Assembly (NCBI GenBank): GCA_029881805.1
Contig: JAOULW010000006.1
Location: 1 to 64,000, forward strand
Reading direction: 5' to 3'
Source of the DNA: Candidatus Bathyarchaeota archaeon
GTDB taxonomy: Archaea; Thermoproteota; Bathyarchaeia; Bathyarchaeales; Bathycorpusculaceae
DNA: 64,000 nucleotides
Shown: in pieces, positions 52,387-61,483 of the stretch
Layout: each line of letters opens with the position of its first letter
Numbering within the stretch: the stretch's first letter is position 1
The notes under the pieces: model-generated
Database searches by the model: none
What the model saw: the letters and a program-made list of their open reading frames with translations, nothing else
Told to the model about the DNA's origin: nothing
Position numbers and translations under genes: made by a program

Positions 52387-53241
52387 ATGAAGACCAAAAT
52401 AGTCTTCTCAGAAAAATGCTTGGGTTATGGACAATATCACATCGAGGGACCCGAACGGGTTAGGCGTGCCGCAGAGATTTTGAAGAGATTTGGTTACGAG
52501 TTCATAGACCCTAAGCCTGCTTCTGACGATGACTTACTTAAAGTGCATGATATGGATTATGTTTGGAATGTAAAAAAAAATCTGGTCGAGGATCCAGACA
52601 CACCTGCATACAATAACATTTACGAATTTGCGAGACTTTCGGCTGGCGGCGCCATATTGGCGGCTGAGACTAGCGGATTTTCTATTATGCGTCCACCAGG
52701 ACACCATACTGGGAGAAACGGCGCAGCGCTCGGAGCATACACTAGAGGATTCTGCTACTTCAACAACGTCGCGATTGCCGTGAAATATTTGAACAAGTCT
52801 ACGTTGATTTTGGACATTGACGGTCATCATGGAAATGGCACGCAAGAAATCTTCTTAGGAGACGAGAAAGTGACGTACGTTTCTTTGCACAGACATCCGA
52901 ACTATCCAGGCACAGGGACAGTCACCGAAGGCAATTGTCTAAATTTCCCCTTGTATCCAGACTGCGGAGATCAAGTGCATGCAAAAACCCTCGATAAGGC
53001 GTTGAGCTCGATTAACGTGGAAGATTTCGAAGTGATTGCAGTTTCAGCCGGTTTTGACACCCATGCAGGAGATTTAGCCAGCTTAGGGTTGACTGAGAAC
53101 GGTTATAAAGAGATTGGAAAAAGAATCGACAAACTAGGCAAGCCCACGTTTTTTGTGTTGGAAGGCGGATATCAAGGCGAAAACTTAGGAAAGGACATAA
53201 ACGCACTACTGAAGGCTTACGAAACTAAAAGTGACGCTTAA
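52387..53241 (+). CDS. histone deacetylase/acetoin-utilisation family protein (2)
   Basis: A 284-residue short HDAC-superfamily deacylase. It has MRPPGHHTGRNGAAL (catalytic His pair), ILDIDGHHGNGTQEIFL (zinc Asp and His), SAGFDTHAGDLASLGL (second zinc Asp) and LEGGYQ. The ATG at 52387 is chosen over an upstream frame opening at 52357. It is only distantly like the first HDAC-family protein here, so the two probably have different substrates. Confidence 0.88.
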   Translation: MKTKIVFSEKCLGYGQYHIEGPERVRRAAEILKRFGYEFIDPKPASDDDLLKVHDMDYVWNVKKNLVEDPDTPAYNNIYEFARLSAGGAILAAETSGFSIMRPPGHHTGRNGAALGAYTRGFCYFNNVAIAVKYLNKSTLILDIDGHHGNGTQEIFLGDEKVTYVSLHRHPNYPGTGTVTEGNCLNFPLYPDCGDQVHAKTLDKALSSINVEDFEVIAVSAGFDTHAGDLASLGLTENGYKEIGKRIDKLGKPTFFVLEGGYQGENLGKDINALLKAYETKSDA

Positions 53242-53373
53242 CTAATACAGATAAATTTATTCACATAGAATTTGAACAGAAATCCAATCTAAATACTAGA
53301 ATGGCTGGATGTTTCATAGACTAGAGAAGCAACAATGCACGAGGCTGCAAGACAGAAGGCTAAGTAACAGCAA

Positions 53374-53859
53374 TCATGGTGAATTTTCCTTCAATTGTTT
53401 GATGATTCTGCAGATTTTTGCGGGGTCGTTTGAGGAAAATACGAACTCTCTTCCCTTTCGTGGTATTATCTTCACGGCATTGCCAAATGATGTTGTGTAA
53501 GCCCAAGAACCGTCTACACCGCATCTAATACCAACGCCGCCGTATCTCCCAAATGATGCTTTCGTTGGTTCGCATGATACTATATCTTCTAGAGGGATTG
53601 ATCTACGATTGAAAATGCCATAGCTGACAAGAAGGCTCTTACTATTGACCTCAATTTCTATGCCCCTATAATTCCAAAACAAGAGCAGCAATGACGCCGT
53701 CAGACCAGAAGGCAGGACAACCCAAAAGGGATTTTGAAAGGCAAAACCGTTCACGACAAGTGTCAGCAATATGACTAGAGCAAGCAGGCAAACAAGGCTC
53801 ACAAGAATTTTCACGAATATCCCAGCAGAGACCCATTCCTCATAAATAAAGAATCTCAT
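53374..53859 (-). CDS. small membrane protein with PH-like domain
   Basis: A 161-residue protein with two membrane helices (about 13-36 and 44-62), then a cytoplasmic beta domain (65-160). The segment GIEIEVNSKSLLVSYGIFNRRSIPLEDI fits bacterial PH-like (bPH) domains, which bind membranes or proteins. Function unknown. It ends near the HDAC-like gene (convergent). Confidence 0.6.
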   Translation of the reverse strand: MRFFIYEEWVSAGIFVKILVSLVCLLALVILLTLVVNGFAFQNPFWVVLPSGLTASLLLLFWNYRGIEIEVNSKSLLVSYGIFNRRSIPLEDIVSCEPTKASFGRYGGVGIRCGVDGSWAYTTSFGNAVKIIPRKGREFVFSSNDPAKICRIIKQLKENSP

Positions 53860-53933
53860 AGCAATTATAGTAATTTAGACCGTTTTCAATTAATCTTTCG
53901 GATAGTGATAGGACTTGATCAAAGAGTATTTAG

Positions 53934-54009
53934 CGGGCCCGCTGGGATTTGAACCCAGGATCTCCGGCTCCGCAGGCCAGTGTCCTAATCCAGCCTAGAC
54001 TACGGGCCC
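53934..54009 (-). tRNA. tRNA-Arg (anticodon GCG)
   Basis: A complete cloverleaf: acceptor GGGCCCG/CGGGCCC, D-stem GTCT/GGAC, anticodon stem CTGGC/GCCGG with loop CTGCGGA (anticodon GCG), variable AGATC, T-arm CTGGG-TTCAAAT-CCCAG and discriminator G. There is no intron and CCA is not encoded. The acceptor and T-arm are identical to tRNA-Arg(CCG). TTTTATGATT on the reverse strand lies about 27 bases upstream, fitting a TATA box. Confidence 0.95.
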
Positions 54010-54032
54010 ACAAAAACAGATTCTAGTCATAA

Positions 54033-55640
54033 TCATAAAAGGGTTTTTAATGCTCTTTCCAACGCATCAATCACATTTTGTTTGCCCATCGCTAGGATAT
54101 ATGGACCCAGTCTTGGTCCTTGCGGCACACCAATAAGAATTGCGTAGATGGTTTTGAAGAAGGCCCCCGGTTGCACACCATGGCTCTTGGCAGTGTTAAA
54201 TATAGCGTTTTGTATTCTTTCCGCTTCATTTTCGACTTTCAGAATCTCAATCAGCTCTATCATGGTCTCTTTTTCTTCATCACTTAGACTTATTTCCGTC
54301 TCTTTAATCTCTTCAAAGTCCCTTATCCAATTAAATGCATATCCAACGCGCTTCTTTAAGCCTTCATCAAGCGTCTGGTCTTTCTGCAGATAGCCATAAC
54401 TCTGAAGTTTTTCGACGATGAACTCTTCTTCGCGGCCCTTTGGCGCCATCTTAGCCAAAGAAGTCAACAGATTGTATGGCACGTGAAGGCTTGGGTTTGA
54501 GGGAGGCTTCAGAGCCCAGCAATACTCATATAAACCACGAAGCTTAGCCAGCTCTCTCCCATCCTTCAGCGTCTTTGTTCCGAAGTAAACGTCCTCTAAA
54601 TAGTCCATCTCATTCATGTAGGAAGGAATGTCCGTAACATCCAAAGTGCGGGTCCCAACAAACCGCTTCAACATAAGCAAAAGCAACGATTGTGGAGAGC
54701 CATAGCTGAACCAAACTTGAGGGGTGAAAACGTTGCCAGCCGATTTTGAAATCTTCCTTCCACTCTTGTCTAGAAACATCTCATACTTCGCGTGCGAAGG
54801 AGGCTCATAACAAAGTATTTCACGACAAATCCTATCATTTATTCGGACAGAATCAGCAATATCCTTGCCATATGCTTCAAACCTAATATCAAGAGCCTTC
54901 CACCTAGCAGCAAATTCTCCCTTCCAAGTCAACTTGCCCTCGCCTTTAGTCACGTCAGTCTCACCTTTGAAGCCGCATCCTTCAATCCATCTGCCCTTAA
55001 TCTCCATGCCTTCACAAACATAGAGAACCTTATTCTCTTTAGAAAGAAACTCTAGTGCTTTAGTTGTGTATACGCGTCCACAGTTTTCGCATATCGAAAA
55101 GTACGGCAGAACCTCCGTATATCGTTCCTGTCCCACCTCTTCCTTAACTATTTCGCCAACTCTCTTTGCATTCAAGAGGAGTGCCCGAATTTCCTCGTTC
55201 AGCATTCCTCTTTCATACACATCTCTTGCAGACATGTACTGATACTTTATTCCGCATTTGTCTAAAGCCTCAAGCAACAGTGAACTCATATGCTTGCCGT
55301 AACTTTCATGACATCCAAAAGGGTCTGGAATACTCGAAACAGGAAAACCCAAATACTTCTCTAGCGACTTTGGCAACCCAGCAGGAACTTTGCGTAATCC
55401 GTCCTTGTCATCACAGAATGCAATCAATTCTGAATTGTAACCTTGCTCCATCAAAGCCAACGTGACTGCATATGAGCGGGCAGCATCACCTAAACTCCCA
55501 ATGTGAGGGAAACCAGAAGCCCCTAGACCCATCTCGGTTCTTATCAAATCTAAGCTTCTGCCCAGCTTCCGCTCCCTTCCAACCATCTTTGCAGCCATCT
55601 TGTCATACCACGTACCTCGACCAATTGTTTTATCAGTCAT
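54033..55640 (-). CDS. lysS: lysyl-tRNA synthetase, class I
   Basis: A 535-residue class I LysRS, the archaeal form unrelated to bacterial class II. The HIGH motif appears as ASGFPHIGSLGD near 41-52, the zinc-like CENCGR near 182, and the KMSKS as KISKSAGNV near 284-292. I chose the ATG at 55640 (MTDKTIGRGTWYDKMA); the frame is open to 55682. It lies 23 bases downstream of its tRNA-Arg neighbour's 5' end region on the same strand. Confidence 0.94.
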   Translation of the reverse strand: MTDKTIGRGTWYDKMAAKMVGRERKLGRSLDLIRTEMGLGASGFPHIGSLGDAARSYAVTLALMEQGYNSELIAFCDDKDGLRKVPAGLPKSLEKYLGFPVSSIPDPFGCHESYGKHMSSLLLEALDKCGIKYQYMSARDVYERGMLNEEIRALLLNAKRVGEIVKEEVGQERYTEVLPYFSICENCGRVYTTKALEFLSKENKVLYVCEGMEIKGRWIEGCGFKGETDVTKGEGKLTWKGEFAARWKALDIRFEAYGKDIADSVRINDRICREILCYEPPSHAKYEMFLDKSGRKISKSAGNVFTPQVWFSYGSPQSLLLLMLKRFVGTRTLDVTDIPSYMNEMDYLEDVYFGTKTLKDGRELAKLRGLYEYCWALKPPSNPSLHVPYNLLTSLAKMAPKGREEEFIVEKLQSYGYLQKDQTLDEGLKKRVGYAFNWIRDFEEIKETEISLSDEEKETMIELIEILKVENEAERIQNAIFNTAKSHGVQPGAFFKTIYAILIGVPQGPRLGPYILAMGKQNVIDALERALKTLL

Positions 55641-55703
55641 ACCATGTCTAACCTCCCCAACATTAAACAAGACACAAAACAAAAAAGGTTTTTAAATTGA
55701 AGC

Positions 55704-56051
55704 CTATTTCCGTTTTAGCGCTGCTGCGATGGCTAAAGCTGCTAGCACAAGCAGTATTACTGCTAGCGCATAGAGCGAGTTAGACGTATACGCATACAAG
55801 AACCATGAACCGCCCAGCGCCACCATCAACAGACCCCATGCAAACGTGCTGAACGGCCCACGTTCATACTTCTGTGGATTTGAAGCTCTGATTCCAGACA
55901 AACCTATAGTCCAACAGCCAGAAAGTAAAAGGATCAATGGCGCAATCAAAGTCCAGTCAATCAGATTTATTGCGCATACTATTATGCTAATCACAATTAT
56001 TATTAGAAAAACACCAAAGGAAAGCAATCCCAGTTTCTCGCCCACAGCCAT
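55704..56051 (-). CDS. four-helix membrane protein of the SPFH operon
   Basis: A 115-residue protein with four predicted membrane helices (about 8-30, 33-53, 67-88, 92-111) and very short loops. No family is recognised. It follows the SPFH gene by 12 bases in the same direction, so it may anchor or partner it at the membrane. Confidence 0.65.
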   Translation of the reverse strand: MAVGEKLGLLSFGVFLIIIVISIIVCAINLIDWTLIAPLILLLSGCWTIGLSGIRASNPQKYERGPFSTFAWGLLMVALGGSWFLYAYTSNSLYALAVILLVLAALAIAAALKRK

Positions 56052-56063
56052 CCTACGCGCACC

Positions 56064-57032
56064 TTACTGGATTTTCTCTCCGCATTCGGGACAGAACTTC
56101 GAAGTAGAAGGTACCGGATGACCGCATTTCGGGCATTTAGTGGTCCCCGCCGCTGGTGGTGTAAGTTGCGCTCCACATTCTGCGCAGAACTTTGACGTTG
56201 CAGGAACCTTCGCATTGCATTTTGGACAAATCACCAAAGCTGCTGCAGGCGCCTGCGCCGGACCAGTAGGCGTCATTACCTGAGGTATAAGCACCATGCC
56301 AGTTCCCAAACCTGCTCCAGACGATTTTCCAAGCTCTTCGGCAGCCTTCTTCACAGTCTCCATACGCAACACTTCTTCCGGTGCGGCCCTCCCAGTTCGA
56401 AGCCAGAAAAGCCGTTCGCGATATTCTGGCGTGGTGTCTATCCCTTCAAAGCGTAAGTCTGTCAATTCTAAGCCTAGCCGTTTAAAGTAGTCTATGAGAG
56501 CATTTTTTACGATCATCGAAGTTTCATCAAGCCTCGTGAAGACAGTAATCAGATCGTAGTGTGAAAGCTCATCGATCATCTTTTCGTTCAAAAAGCCTCG
56601 GAGAAAATCGTTAACGTTCCCGGTCGCGTAAGCATTTTGCCCCCCGACAACTTCATTCACAAACAACTGTGGGTTTTCAATCTTGAACCAAAATGAGCCA
56701 TGAACCTGAAGGGGGGCAAGCTCTGTAGTTTGAGCGCGTGTTCCATACTTCCCAGCAAAAACCTTTGAGGAAACGAAGATCACTGTTGCCTTGAAAGGCT
56801 TTTCTCCGAAACCGGTAATTCGTGTAAGCAGCCCAGTTACCAAAGGAAGATTGAGCGTTGTTAATGTGTGTCTTCCAGGACCGAAAACGTCGTATGCTTT
56901 GCCATCTCTGAAAAACACTGCAGTTTCGTATTCATGCACTATTAGCTGGGCGCCCCAAGTGATTTCCTCATTGGGATACCGCCATACAATGTCTTCTGCG
57001 CCCGGGTTTTTCCACTCTATGACTTGCGGCAT
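56064..57032 (-). CDS. SPFH/band 7 domain protein with double zinc ribbon
   Basis: A 322-residue protein. Residues 1 to about 215 form an SPFH domain (VIEWKNPGAEDIVWRYP, FGPGRHTLTTLNLPL). A helical/Pro-Ala-rich linker (225-268) follows, then two zinc ribbons CPKCNAKVPATSKFCAECG and CPKCGHPVPSTSKFCPECG. It resembles the YdjP/virion-core-like group of SPFH proteins. It lacks a clear membrane helix, so membrane contact may come from the neighbouring four-helix protein. It starts one base after the coiled-coil gene stop. Confidence 0.83.
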   Translation of the reverse strand: MPQVIEWKNPGAEDIVWRYPNEEITWGAQLIVHEYETAVFFRDGKAYDVFGPGRHTLTTLNLPLVTGLLTRITGFGEKPFKATVIFVSSKVFAGKYGTRAQTTELAPLQVHGSFWFKIENPQLFVNEVVGGQNAYATGNVNDFLRGFLNEKMIDELSHYDLITVFTRLDETSMIVKNALIDYFKRLGLELTDLRFEGIDTTPEYRERLFWLRTGRAAPEEVLRMETVKKAAEELGKSSGAGLGTGMVLIPQVMTPTGPAQAPAAALVICPKCNAKVPATSKFCAECGAQLTPPAAGTTKCPKCGHPVPSTSKFCPECGEKIQ

Positions 57033-57033
57033 T

Positions 57034-57570
57034 TCAACTCACTCCTAATATTACTTCTCCTCTCTTATCAAAGGTTTCCTCGAGAGCCTCTAAAGTCTCA
57101 GTTAAATGTTGGATTCGGTCTTTCGCCTTTTTGATGTCTTGCTTCATAACCTCAGCTTTAAACGTGTTAACTTCGCTGGCTAGGTTTTCAACATCATCAA
57201 CTAGCTGGTTGTCAAAATTAATCATTTCATCAAGGTTTTCCTCTTTTACTTTCACTATGTTGAAGAAGCCGGTATAACCATATGATGCATGATTCACTTT
57301 TTCAGCTATGCGGTCAACTTTTGCTACGAGCCGATCCATGTTCGTCAAGACTTCGAACAATCTGCGGTCTGACAGCTCTTGGAAAACATCTTTGAGGTCA
57401 CTTTTTGCTTCTGAAAGTTTTCTGTATAAATGGTTTCGAATAAGCTTGTCTGATTCTCTACGAAGTTCTTTCTCTTTATAACCGCGGAAACCCGGAATCT
57501 CTGCGAGGATTCGCTCAGAGAAGCGCATCTGCTTTTTCGCTTTCTCATAAAAATCTTTTTTCTCGCTCAA
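57034..57570 (-). CDS. coiled-coil protein of the SPFH operon
   Basis: A 178-residue helical protein. It opens with a basic part (FYEKAKKQMRFSERILAEI), then a heptad-rich segment (LFEVLTNMDRLVAKVDRIAEKV near 70-91), a short aromatic stretch (YGYTGFFNIVKV near 97-108) and a second long helix (VENLASEVNTFKAEVMKQ). No enzyme motif. It is one base from the SPFH gene, so an interaction is likely. Confidence 0.7.
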   Translation of the reverse strand: MSEKKDFYEKAKKQMRFSERILAEIPGFRGYKEKELRRESDKLIRNHLYRKLSEAKSDLKDVFQELSDRRLFEVLTNMDRLVAKVDRIAEKVNHASYGYTGFFNIVKVKEENLDEMINFDNQLVDDVENLASEVNTFKAEVMKQDIKKAKDRIQHLTETLEALEETFDKRGEVILGVS

Positions 57571-57633
57571 AAGCTATTCCTCATGTCTATTTTCCGTTTT
57601 TATAAATGCAATTCAGTTGCTTTTAAAGTTTCG

Positions 57634-58386
57634 TCAGAACATTCCAAACCCTGCTGACGGAATGTCACCTTTTATGGTTGTTCCGGTGGCACCATCCATT
57701 AGCAGTTGGTAAGTCTTTCCTTTGTACCCGTATTTTACAAACCATATAGGAGCATGCAAATAAACTACTTGTTTTATATCCATTTCATTTTTCATTTCAA
57801 CTATTTTGTCAACATCTTGCTGGACTAAATAACGATGATGCTCCTCGATTTGCTGCTTCGCAAGTTCCACAGTCTGATTCCTGTCAATTTCGCTATTCAA
57901 GACCTTCGCAAAGGCTTCTATCTTTCTGAAGTCATAGGGAATTTTTCCTTTTAATGGAACATCATATTCCCTTGTTGGAAACTCCGAAGCTTTCCTCGCC
58001 AGGACAAGCCAATCATACTTTTTTTCGATTTTTCCTTCCTTAACAACAGGCGGTGCTATACGTTCGAATATTCCCTTATAATTACTCCTCACTTCTATTG
58101 ACACAATCCAAAAAGGCAAGTAAATCAAAGTTTTTTCTTCAACTCTTGATTTCTTGGCAAGATCTGAAGGCTTAAGAAAACCTGCAAGCATCCAATTTTT
58201 GATGGGTTCGTCAATTTGTGCTGGGTCGTATCTGTTCAATAACATGGAGTGTTCGAATGTGAACGCTTTTCCGGTTTCTATAACGGTTGTGTAGCCGCAG
58301 TATTTGCATGTTGCTACTATTTCGCCAGGCTTAAAATCTATCGGTGCCCCGCAATTGGAACATCTTATTTCTTGAACTATTGACAT
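57634..58386 (-). CDS. zinc-ribbon protein of the SPFH operon
   Basis: A 250-residue protein opening with a zinc ribbon, CSNCGAPIDF...CKYCGYTT at residues 9-30, followed by an alpha/beta region with LPFWIVSIEVRSNYKG near 94-109 and VVYLHAPIWFVKYGYKGKTYQ near 207-227. Similar ribbon-plus-domain proteins are found next to SPFH genes in other prokaryotes. Function is unknown. It is 4 bases after the FAD oxidoreductase gene. Confidence 0.7.
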   Translation of the reverse strand: MSIVQEIRCSNCGAPIDFKPGEIVATCKYCGYTTVIETGKAFTFEHSMLLNRYDPAQIDEPIKNWMLAGFLKPSDLAKKSRVEEKTLIYLPFWIVSIEVRSNYKGIFERIAPPVVKEGKIEKKYDWLVLARKASEFPTREYDVPLKGKIPYDFRKIEAFAKVLNSEIDRNQTVELAKQQIEEHHRYLVQQDVDKIVEMKNEMDIKQVVYLHAPIWFVKYGYKGKTYQLLMDGATGTTIKGDIPSAGFGMF

Positions 58387-58390
58387 CGGG

Positions 58391-59773
58391 CTACTCCTTT
58401 GGCTTCTCTCTCCTCGTTATTTCCCTTGCCACAATGACCCCAGATGCCGAAGCTTGAACCAGCCCTCTTGTAACGCCAGCTCCGTCACCGATGGTAAACA
58501 AGTTCTTAATTTTTGTTTCCAAGCCATTGCTCAGTTGAAGTCTCGATGAGTAGAACTTTACTTCTATGCCATAAAGAAGAGTGTCCCTCGAATGAATGCC
58601 CGGCGCGATTTTATCCAATGCTTGGAGCATTTCTCTTATATCGGCTAAATAGCGATATGGTAAAACGAAGCTCAAATCACCTGGCGTAGCATTTTTCAGC
58701 GTTGGAATTACCACGCTTCGAGCAATCCTCTCAAGCGTTGACCTTCGTCCAGATTCTAGATCACCTAAACGCTGAATTATTACTCCTCCGCTGAGAAGAT
58801 TTGAGAGTCTGGCAACATATTTGCCGTAAGCTATCGGCTCCTTGAACGGTTCAGTGAAGGACGTACTAACCAAAACGGCAAAGTTCGTATTCTCTGTCTT
58901 CCTCTCAGCGTAGCTTTGACCGTTAACAGTCAAAACCCCATCATAGGACTCTGTTATTACCTCACCGTAGGGCGCAACGCAAAAAGTGCGCATTTGATCA
59001 TCAAAAGACTTTGAATAGTAAATGAGTTTTGGTTCGTAAAGAACGTTTGTCAATTCTTCCATAACAGAGGCTAAAACCTCGACCCTTATTCCAACATCAA
59101 CTGGGTTATTGAGCGTTTTTAGACCTAAGGCTTGTGCTTCTGATTGAAGCCATTCAGCTCCGCTTCTCCCCGGCGCAACAATAACGTATTTACTTAAGAA
59201 TTTCTCACCGTTTACAGTTGCAACGCCTTCAACAGTGTTATTCTTGACTATGAGCCCTTTAACGTCGGTTTTTGGTCTAATTTCAGCCTTGTCATTCAGT
59301 TCTTGGCGCATTTTCCGAAGAGTTTCAGCACATCTCTCTGTTCCCATGTGACGAATTTTTTGGCGAACAAGTTTCAGACCAGCTAAGGATGCCTTTCGTT
59401 CAATTTGCTCTACCTTTTCGACGTCTCCTCCATAAACATGGTTAGTTGCGCCAAATTTCAAATAGACATCATCAACATATTTCACAAGGCTCTCAAGCTC
59501 ACTCGTTGAAACGTATTGACTAAGCCAACCGCCCACTTCAGTAGACAATGTAAGTTTCCCATCGCTGAAGGCTCCCGCACCGCCCCACCCAGACAAAAGT
59601 GAACATGGATCGCAGTGAACACACTCGAATCCCCGGCTTGCAGGACATTTTCGCTGATTTATGTCTTGTCCCCTGTCCAACATAAGAACGCTCAAACCGG
59701 TCTTTTCTGTTAGTTCGAGGGCTGAGAATATCCCTGCTGGACCAGCTCCAACGATTATTACGTCGTACTTCAA
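58391..59773 (-). CDS. FAD-dependent oxidoreductase
   Basis: A 460-residue flavoprotein. The FAD site VIIVGAGPAGIFSAL begins at residue 4 if the TTG at 59773 is used; GGGGA lies about 9 bases upstream, so I prefer it to the frame opening at 59812. A Cys-rich stretch CVHCDPCSLLSGWGGAGAFSDG near 51-72 and FTIGDGAGVTRGLVQ near 436 close the cofactor site. It looks like the COG2509-type uncharacterised dehydrogenases. It is the first gene of the SPFH operon. Confidence 0.8.
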   Translation of the reverse strand: MKYDVIIVGAGPAGIFSALELTEKTGLSVLMLDRGQDINQRKCPASRGFECVHCDPCSLLSGWGGAGAFSDGKLTLSTEVGGWLSQYVSTSELESLVKYVDDVYLKFGATNHVYGGDVEKVEQIERKASLAGLKLVRQKIRHMGTERCAETLRKMRQELNDKAEIRPKTDVKGLIVKNNTVEGVATVNGEKFLSKYVIVAPGRSGAEWLQSEAQALGLKTLNNPVDVGIRVEVLASVMEELTNVLYEPKLIYYSKSFDDQMRTFCVAPYGEVITESYDGVLTVNGQSYAERKTENTNFAVLVSTSFTEPFKEPIAYGKYVARLSNLLSGGVIIQRLGDLESGRRSTLERIARSVVIPTLKNATPGDLSFVLPYRYLADIREMLQALDKIAPGIHSRDTLLYGIEVKFYSSRLQLSNGLETKIKNLFTIGDGAGVTRGLVQASASGVIVAREITRREKPKE

Positions 59774-59874
59774 AGGATATATTCCCCTGAAACCCAAAAC
59801 TACATGTAACAACTAGCATATATTTTTAGCGAGCAAATTAGTGTGGAAATTTGTTTTAGTCTTCAGAAAAGCGT

Positions 59875-60213
59875 TCACTTATGTAAAGGTACTAGACATA
59901 GAAACCTTACAGTTCTTTCCCCTTTGTTCTTAAGCTGGTGCTTCTCGTTTGGAAGAATAAAAACAACATCGCCGGCCTTAAACTTCTTTTCTCCTTCCTC
60001 GCTAGCCACAAATCCTTCGCCTTCCAAGATGAAGACTTCATGCTCCCAAGGGTGACTGTGAAAGGGGCTATGTCCTTTTGGTTCCATTTCAAAAAGTCTC
60101 ATCGCAAAGTTGGGGGCACCCATCTCCTTCGTTATAAGCCACCGCACTTTCAGATTTGAGGCTCCTTCTTCCGCGTTCTTTGCATCAATATCTTGATGAG
60201 GGAATATTTTCAT
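59875..60213 (-). CDS. single-domain cupin protein
   Basis: A 112-residue cupin. Motif 1 is PFHSHPWEHEVFILEGEG near 51-68 and motif 2 is VFILPNEKHQLKNKG near 89-103, giving the usual His/Glu metal site. It may be a sugar isomerase, dioxygenase or sensor. It is a single gene between the FAD oxidoreductase and UPF0147. Confidence 0.8.
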   Translation of the reverse strand: MKIFPHQDIDAKNAEEGASNLKVRWLITKEMGAPNFAMRLFEMEPKGHSPFHSHPWEHEVFILEGEGFVASEEGEKKFKAGDVVFILPNEKHQLKNKGERTVRFLCLVPLHK

Positions 60214-60243
60214 TTAATACGCCTCCTACATGGAGAACATAAG

Positions 60244-60522
60244 CTAGTCTTTTATTGCTTCCAAGAGGCTCATTACGTTCCATAGTTTTACTCTTGTGTA
60301 AGGTGGCATGTTTGGATCCTGTAAAATCTCGTCCAAGATTGATATTGCATTTGAGGCTCTAACGGCTGGTGTGTACTCGTTTGTCTGTAAGACACCTATG
60401 GAGTCTTTCGCAGCTCGTCTAATGTTTCTTGGTGTGGTGTTATCTTCAGAAACTACGCCAAGTACACTAACTGCTTGCCCTATTCTCTCCTCATACTCCT
60501 CCAATTTCTTTTTCCTAACCAT
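60244..60522 (-). CDS. UPF0147 family protein
   Basis: A 92-residue helical protein of the archaeal UPF0147 family, with NTTPRNIRRAAKDSIGVLQ and PAVRASNAISILDEILQDPN near 34-75. The start at 60522 is preferred: GGGTGG lies 7 bases upstream and the length fits the family; an upstream frame to 60570 is an AT-rich extension. Function unknown. Confidence 0.85.
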   Translation of the reverse strand: MVRKKKLEEYEERIGQAVSVLGVVSEDNTTPRNIRRAAKDSIGVLQTNEYTPAVRASNAISILDEILQDPNMPPYTRVKLWNVMSLLEAIKD

Positions 60523-60596
60523 ATTTGCCACCCGCAAGTAATCTCGTAATCTTGTTATATAGGTTTTCATACCTATTTACTTTGGGGTTTTAAAAC

Positions 60597-60959
60597 TTGT
60601 CACGAAAAGAGGATGATAAACACATTAAGCGAATGGCTGACCTGCTACGCCAAGGTTCGACCCTGACAGACTTATCTTGCCCTGCATGCGCATCTCCACT
60701 TTTCAAGTTAAAAGATGGAATGCTCTGGTGTGCGAAATGCGAAAAGAAAGTTTTAGTGGTAAAAGAAGGGGAAGAACCGACGAAAATAACAAGCTTTATG
60801 GCTCTGGAAAACCTTGAAGCAACGCTCTTGACCAAAGTGCAAGAGATACAAAATAGAATCCAGGGCACACAAAACATTGAAGAGCTGCAAAAACTGAGCA
60901 CAGTACTCTCAGAACTGCTAGAAAACCTTGAAAAAGTAAGAAAAATCAAAAGAGCTTAG
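60597..60959 (+). CDS. ZNRD2/Sjogren-autoantigen-1-like zinc-ribbon protein
   Basis: A 120-residue protein. A basic helix (KRMADLLRQGSTLTD) leads into a zinc ribbon, CPACASPLFKLKDGMLWCAKCEK near 28-50, followed by a helical tail (MALENLEATLLTKVQ, LSELLENLEKVRKIK). The helix-ribbon-helix layout is that of the archaeal/eukaryotic Sjogren syndrome/scleroderma autoantigen 1 family. Start TTG. The 169-residue gene follows after 14 bases. Confidence 0.78.
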   Translation: MSRKEDDKHIKRMADLLRQGSTLTDLSCPACASPLFKLKDGMLWCAKCEKKVLVVKEGEEPTKITSFMALENLEATLLTKVQEIQNRIQGTQNIEELQKLSTVLSELLENLEKVRKIKRA

Positions 60960-60973
60960 CTGGAGACTTTCGA

Positions 60974-61483
60974 ATGCTCGGTCTCTACGAAAACTTCCCA
61001 AAAAACCCTCACAGAACTGTACATTTTGACACTTTAATTTCAAGCAAGAGACTTCAAGATGTATTGATACAAATATTTTATCATCTGATCAGTCAAAGCT
61101 TAGACATAGAAGAGGTCGCAAATCCATCAATACCACGATGCACCGTTTTTTTCGAGTTTGGAATAGGTGAAGTTAACAACTTCAACTTCATAGACCATAA
61201 AGAAAAAGATAGAGTACTAAAGACGATACAGAAAAAATCCTTCCAAATCATGGATTTTCTCTGTTCAATTAGATATTATAAGATGCGTAACGGAAGGAAA
61301 ACTCCATTAAGGTTCGATTATTACATGTTACGCTTTATTTTTGACAAAAACACAATGGATATACAAGTTTTCCATGAAAGAGGCCCAATGTACATATCAC
61401 CAGAAGATGTAATTAGGTTCATTGGTAATAGAATCAACGAGAAGTTTTCTAAGAGAATATTAAGGGCTTCGGAAGTCTATTAG
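60974..61483 (+). CDS. unknown protein downstream of the ZNRD2-like gene
   Basis: A 169-residue mixed alpha/beta protein, rich in Phe, Ile, Arg and Asp, with a strand-forming FEFGIGEVNNFNFIDH near 57-72 and a basic C-terminus (EKFSKRILRASEVY). No family or catalytic motif is recognised. It follows the zinc-ribbon gene by 14 bases and its stop overlaps the convergent tmk gene by 4 bases. Confidence 0.65.
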   Translation: MLGLYENFPKNPHRTVHFDTLISSKRLQDVLIQIFYHLISQSLDIEEVANPSIPRCTVFFEFGIGEVNNFNFIDHKEKDRVLKTIQKKSFQIMDFLCSIRYYKMRNGRKTPLRFDYYMLRFIFDKNTMDIQVFHERGPMYISPEDVIRFIGNRINEKFSKRILRASEVY

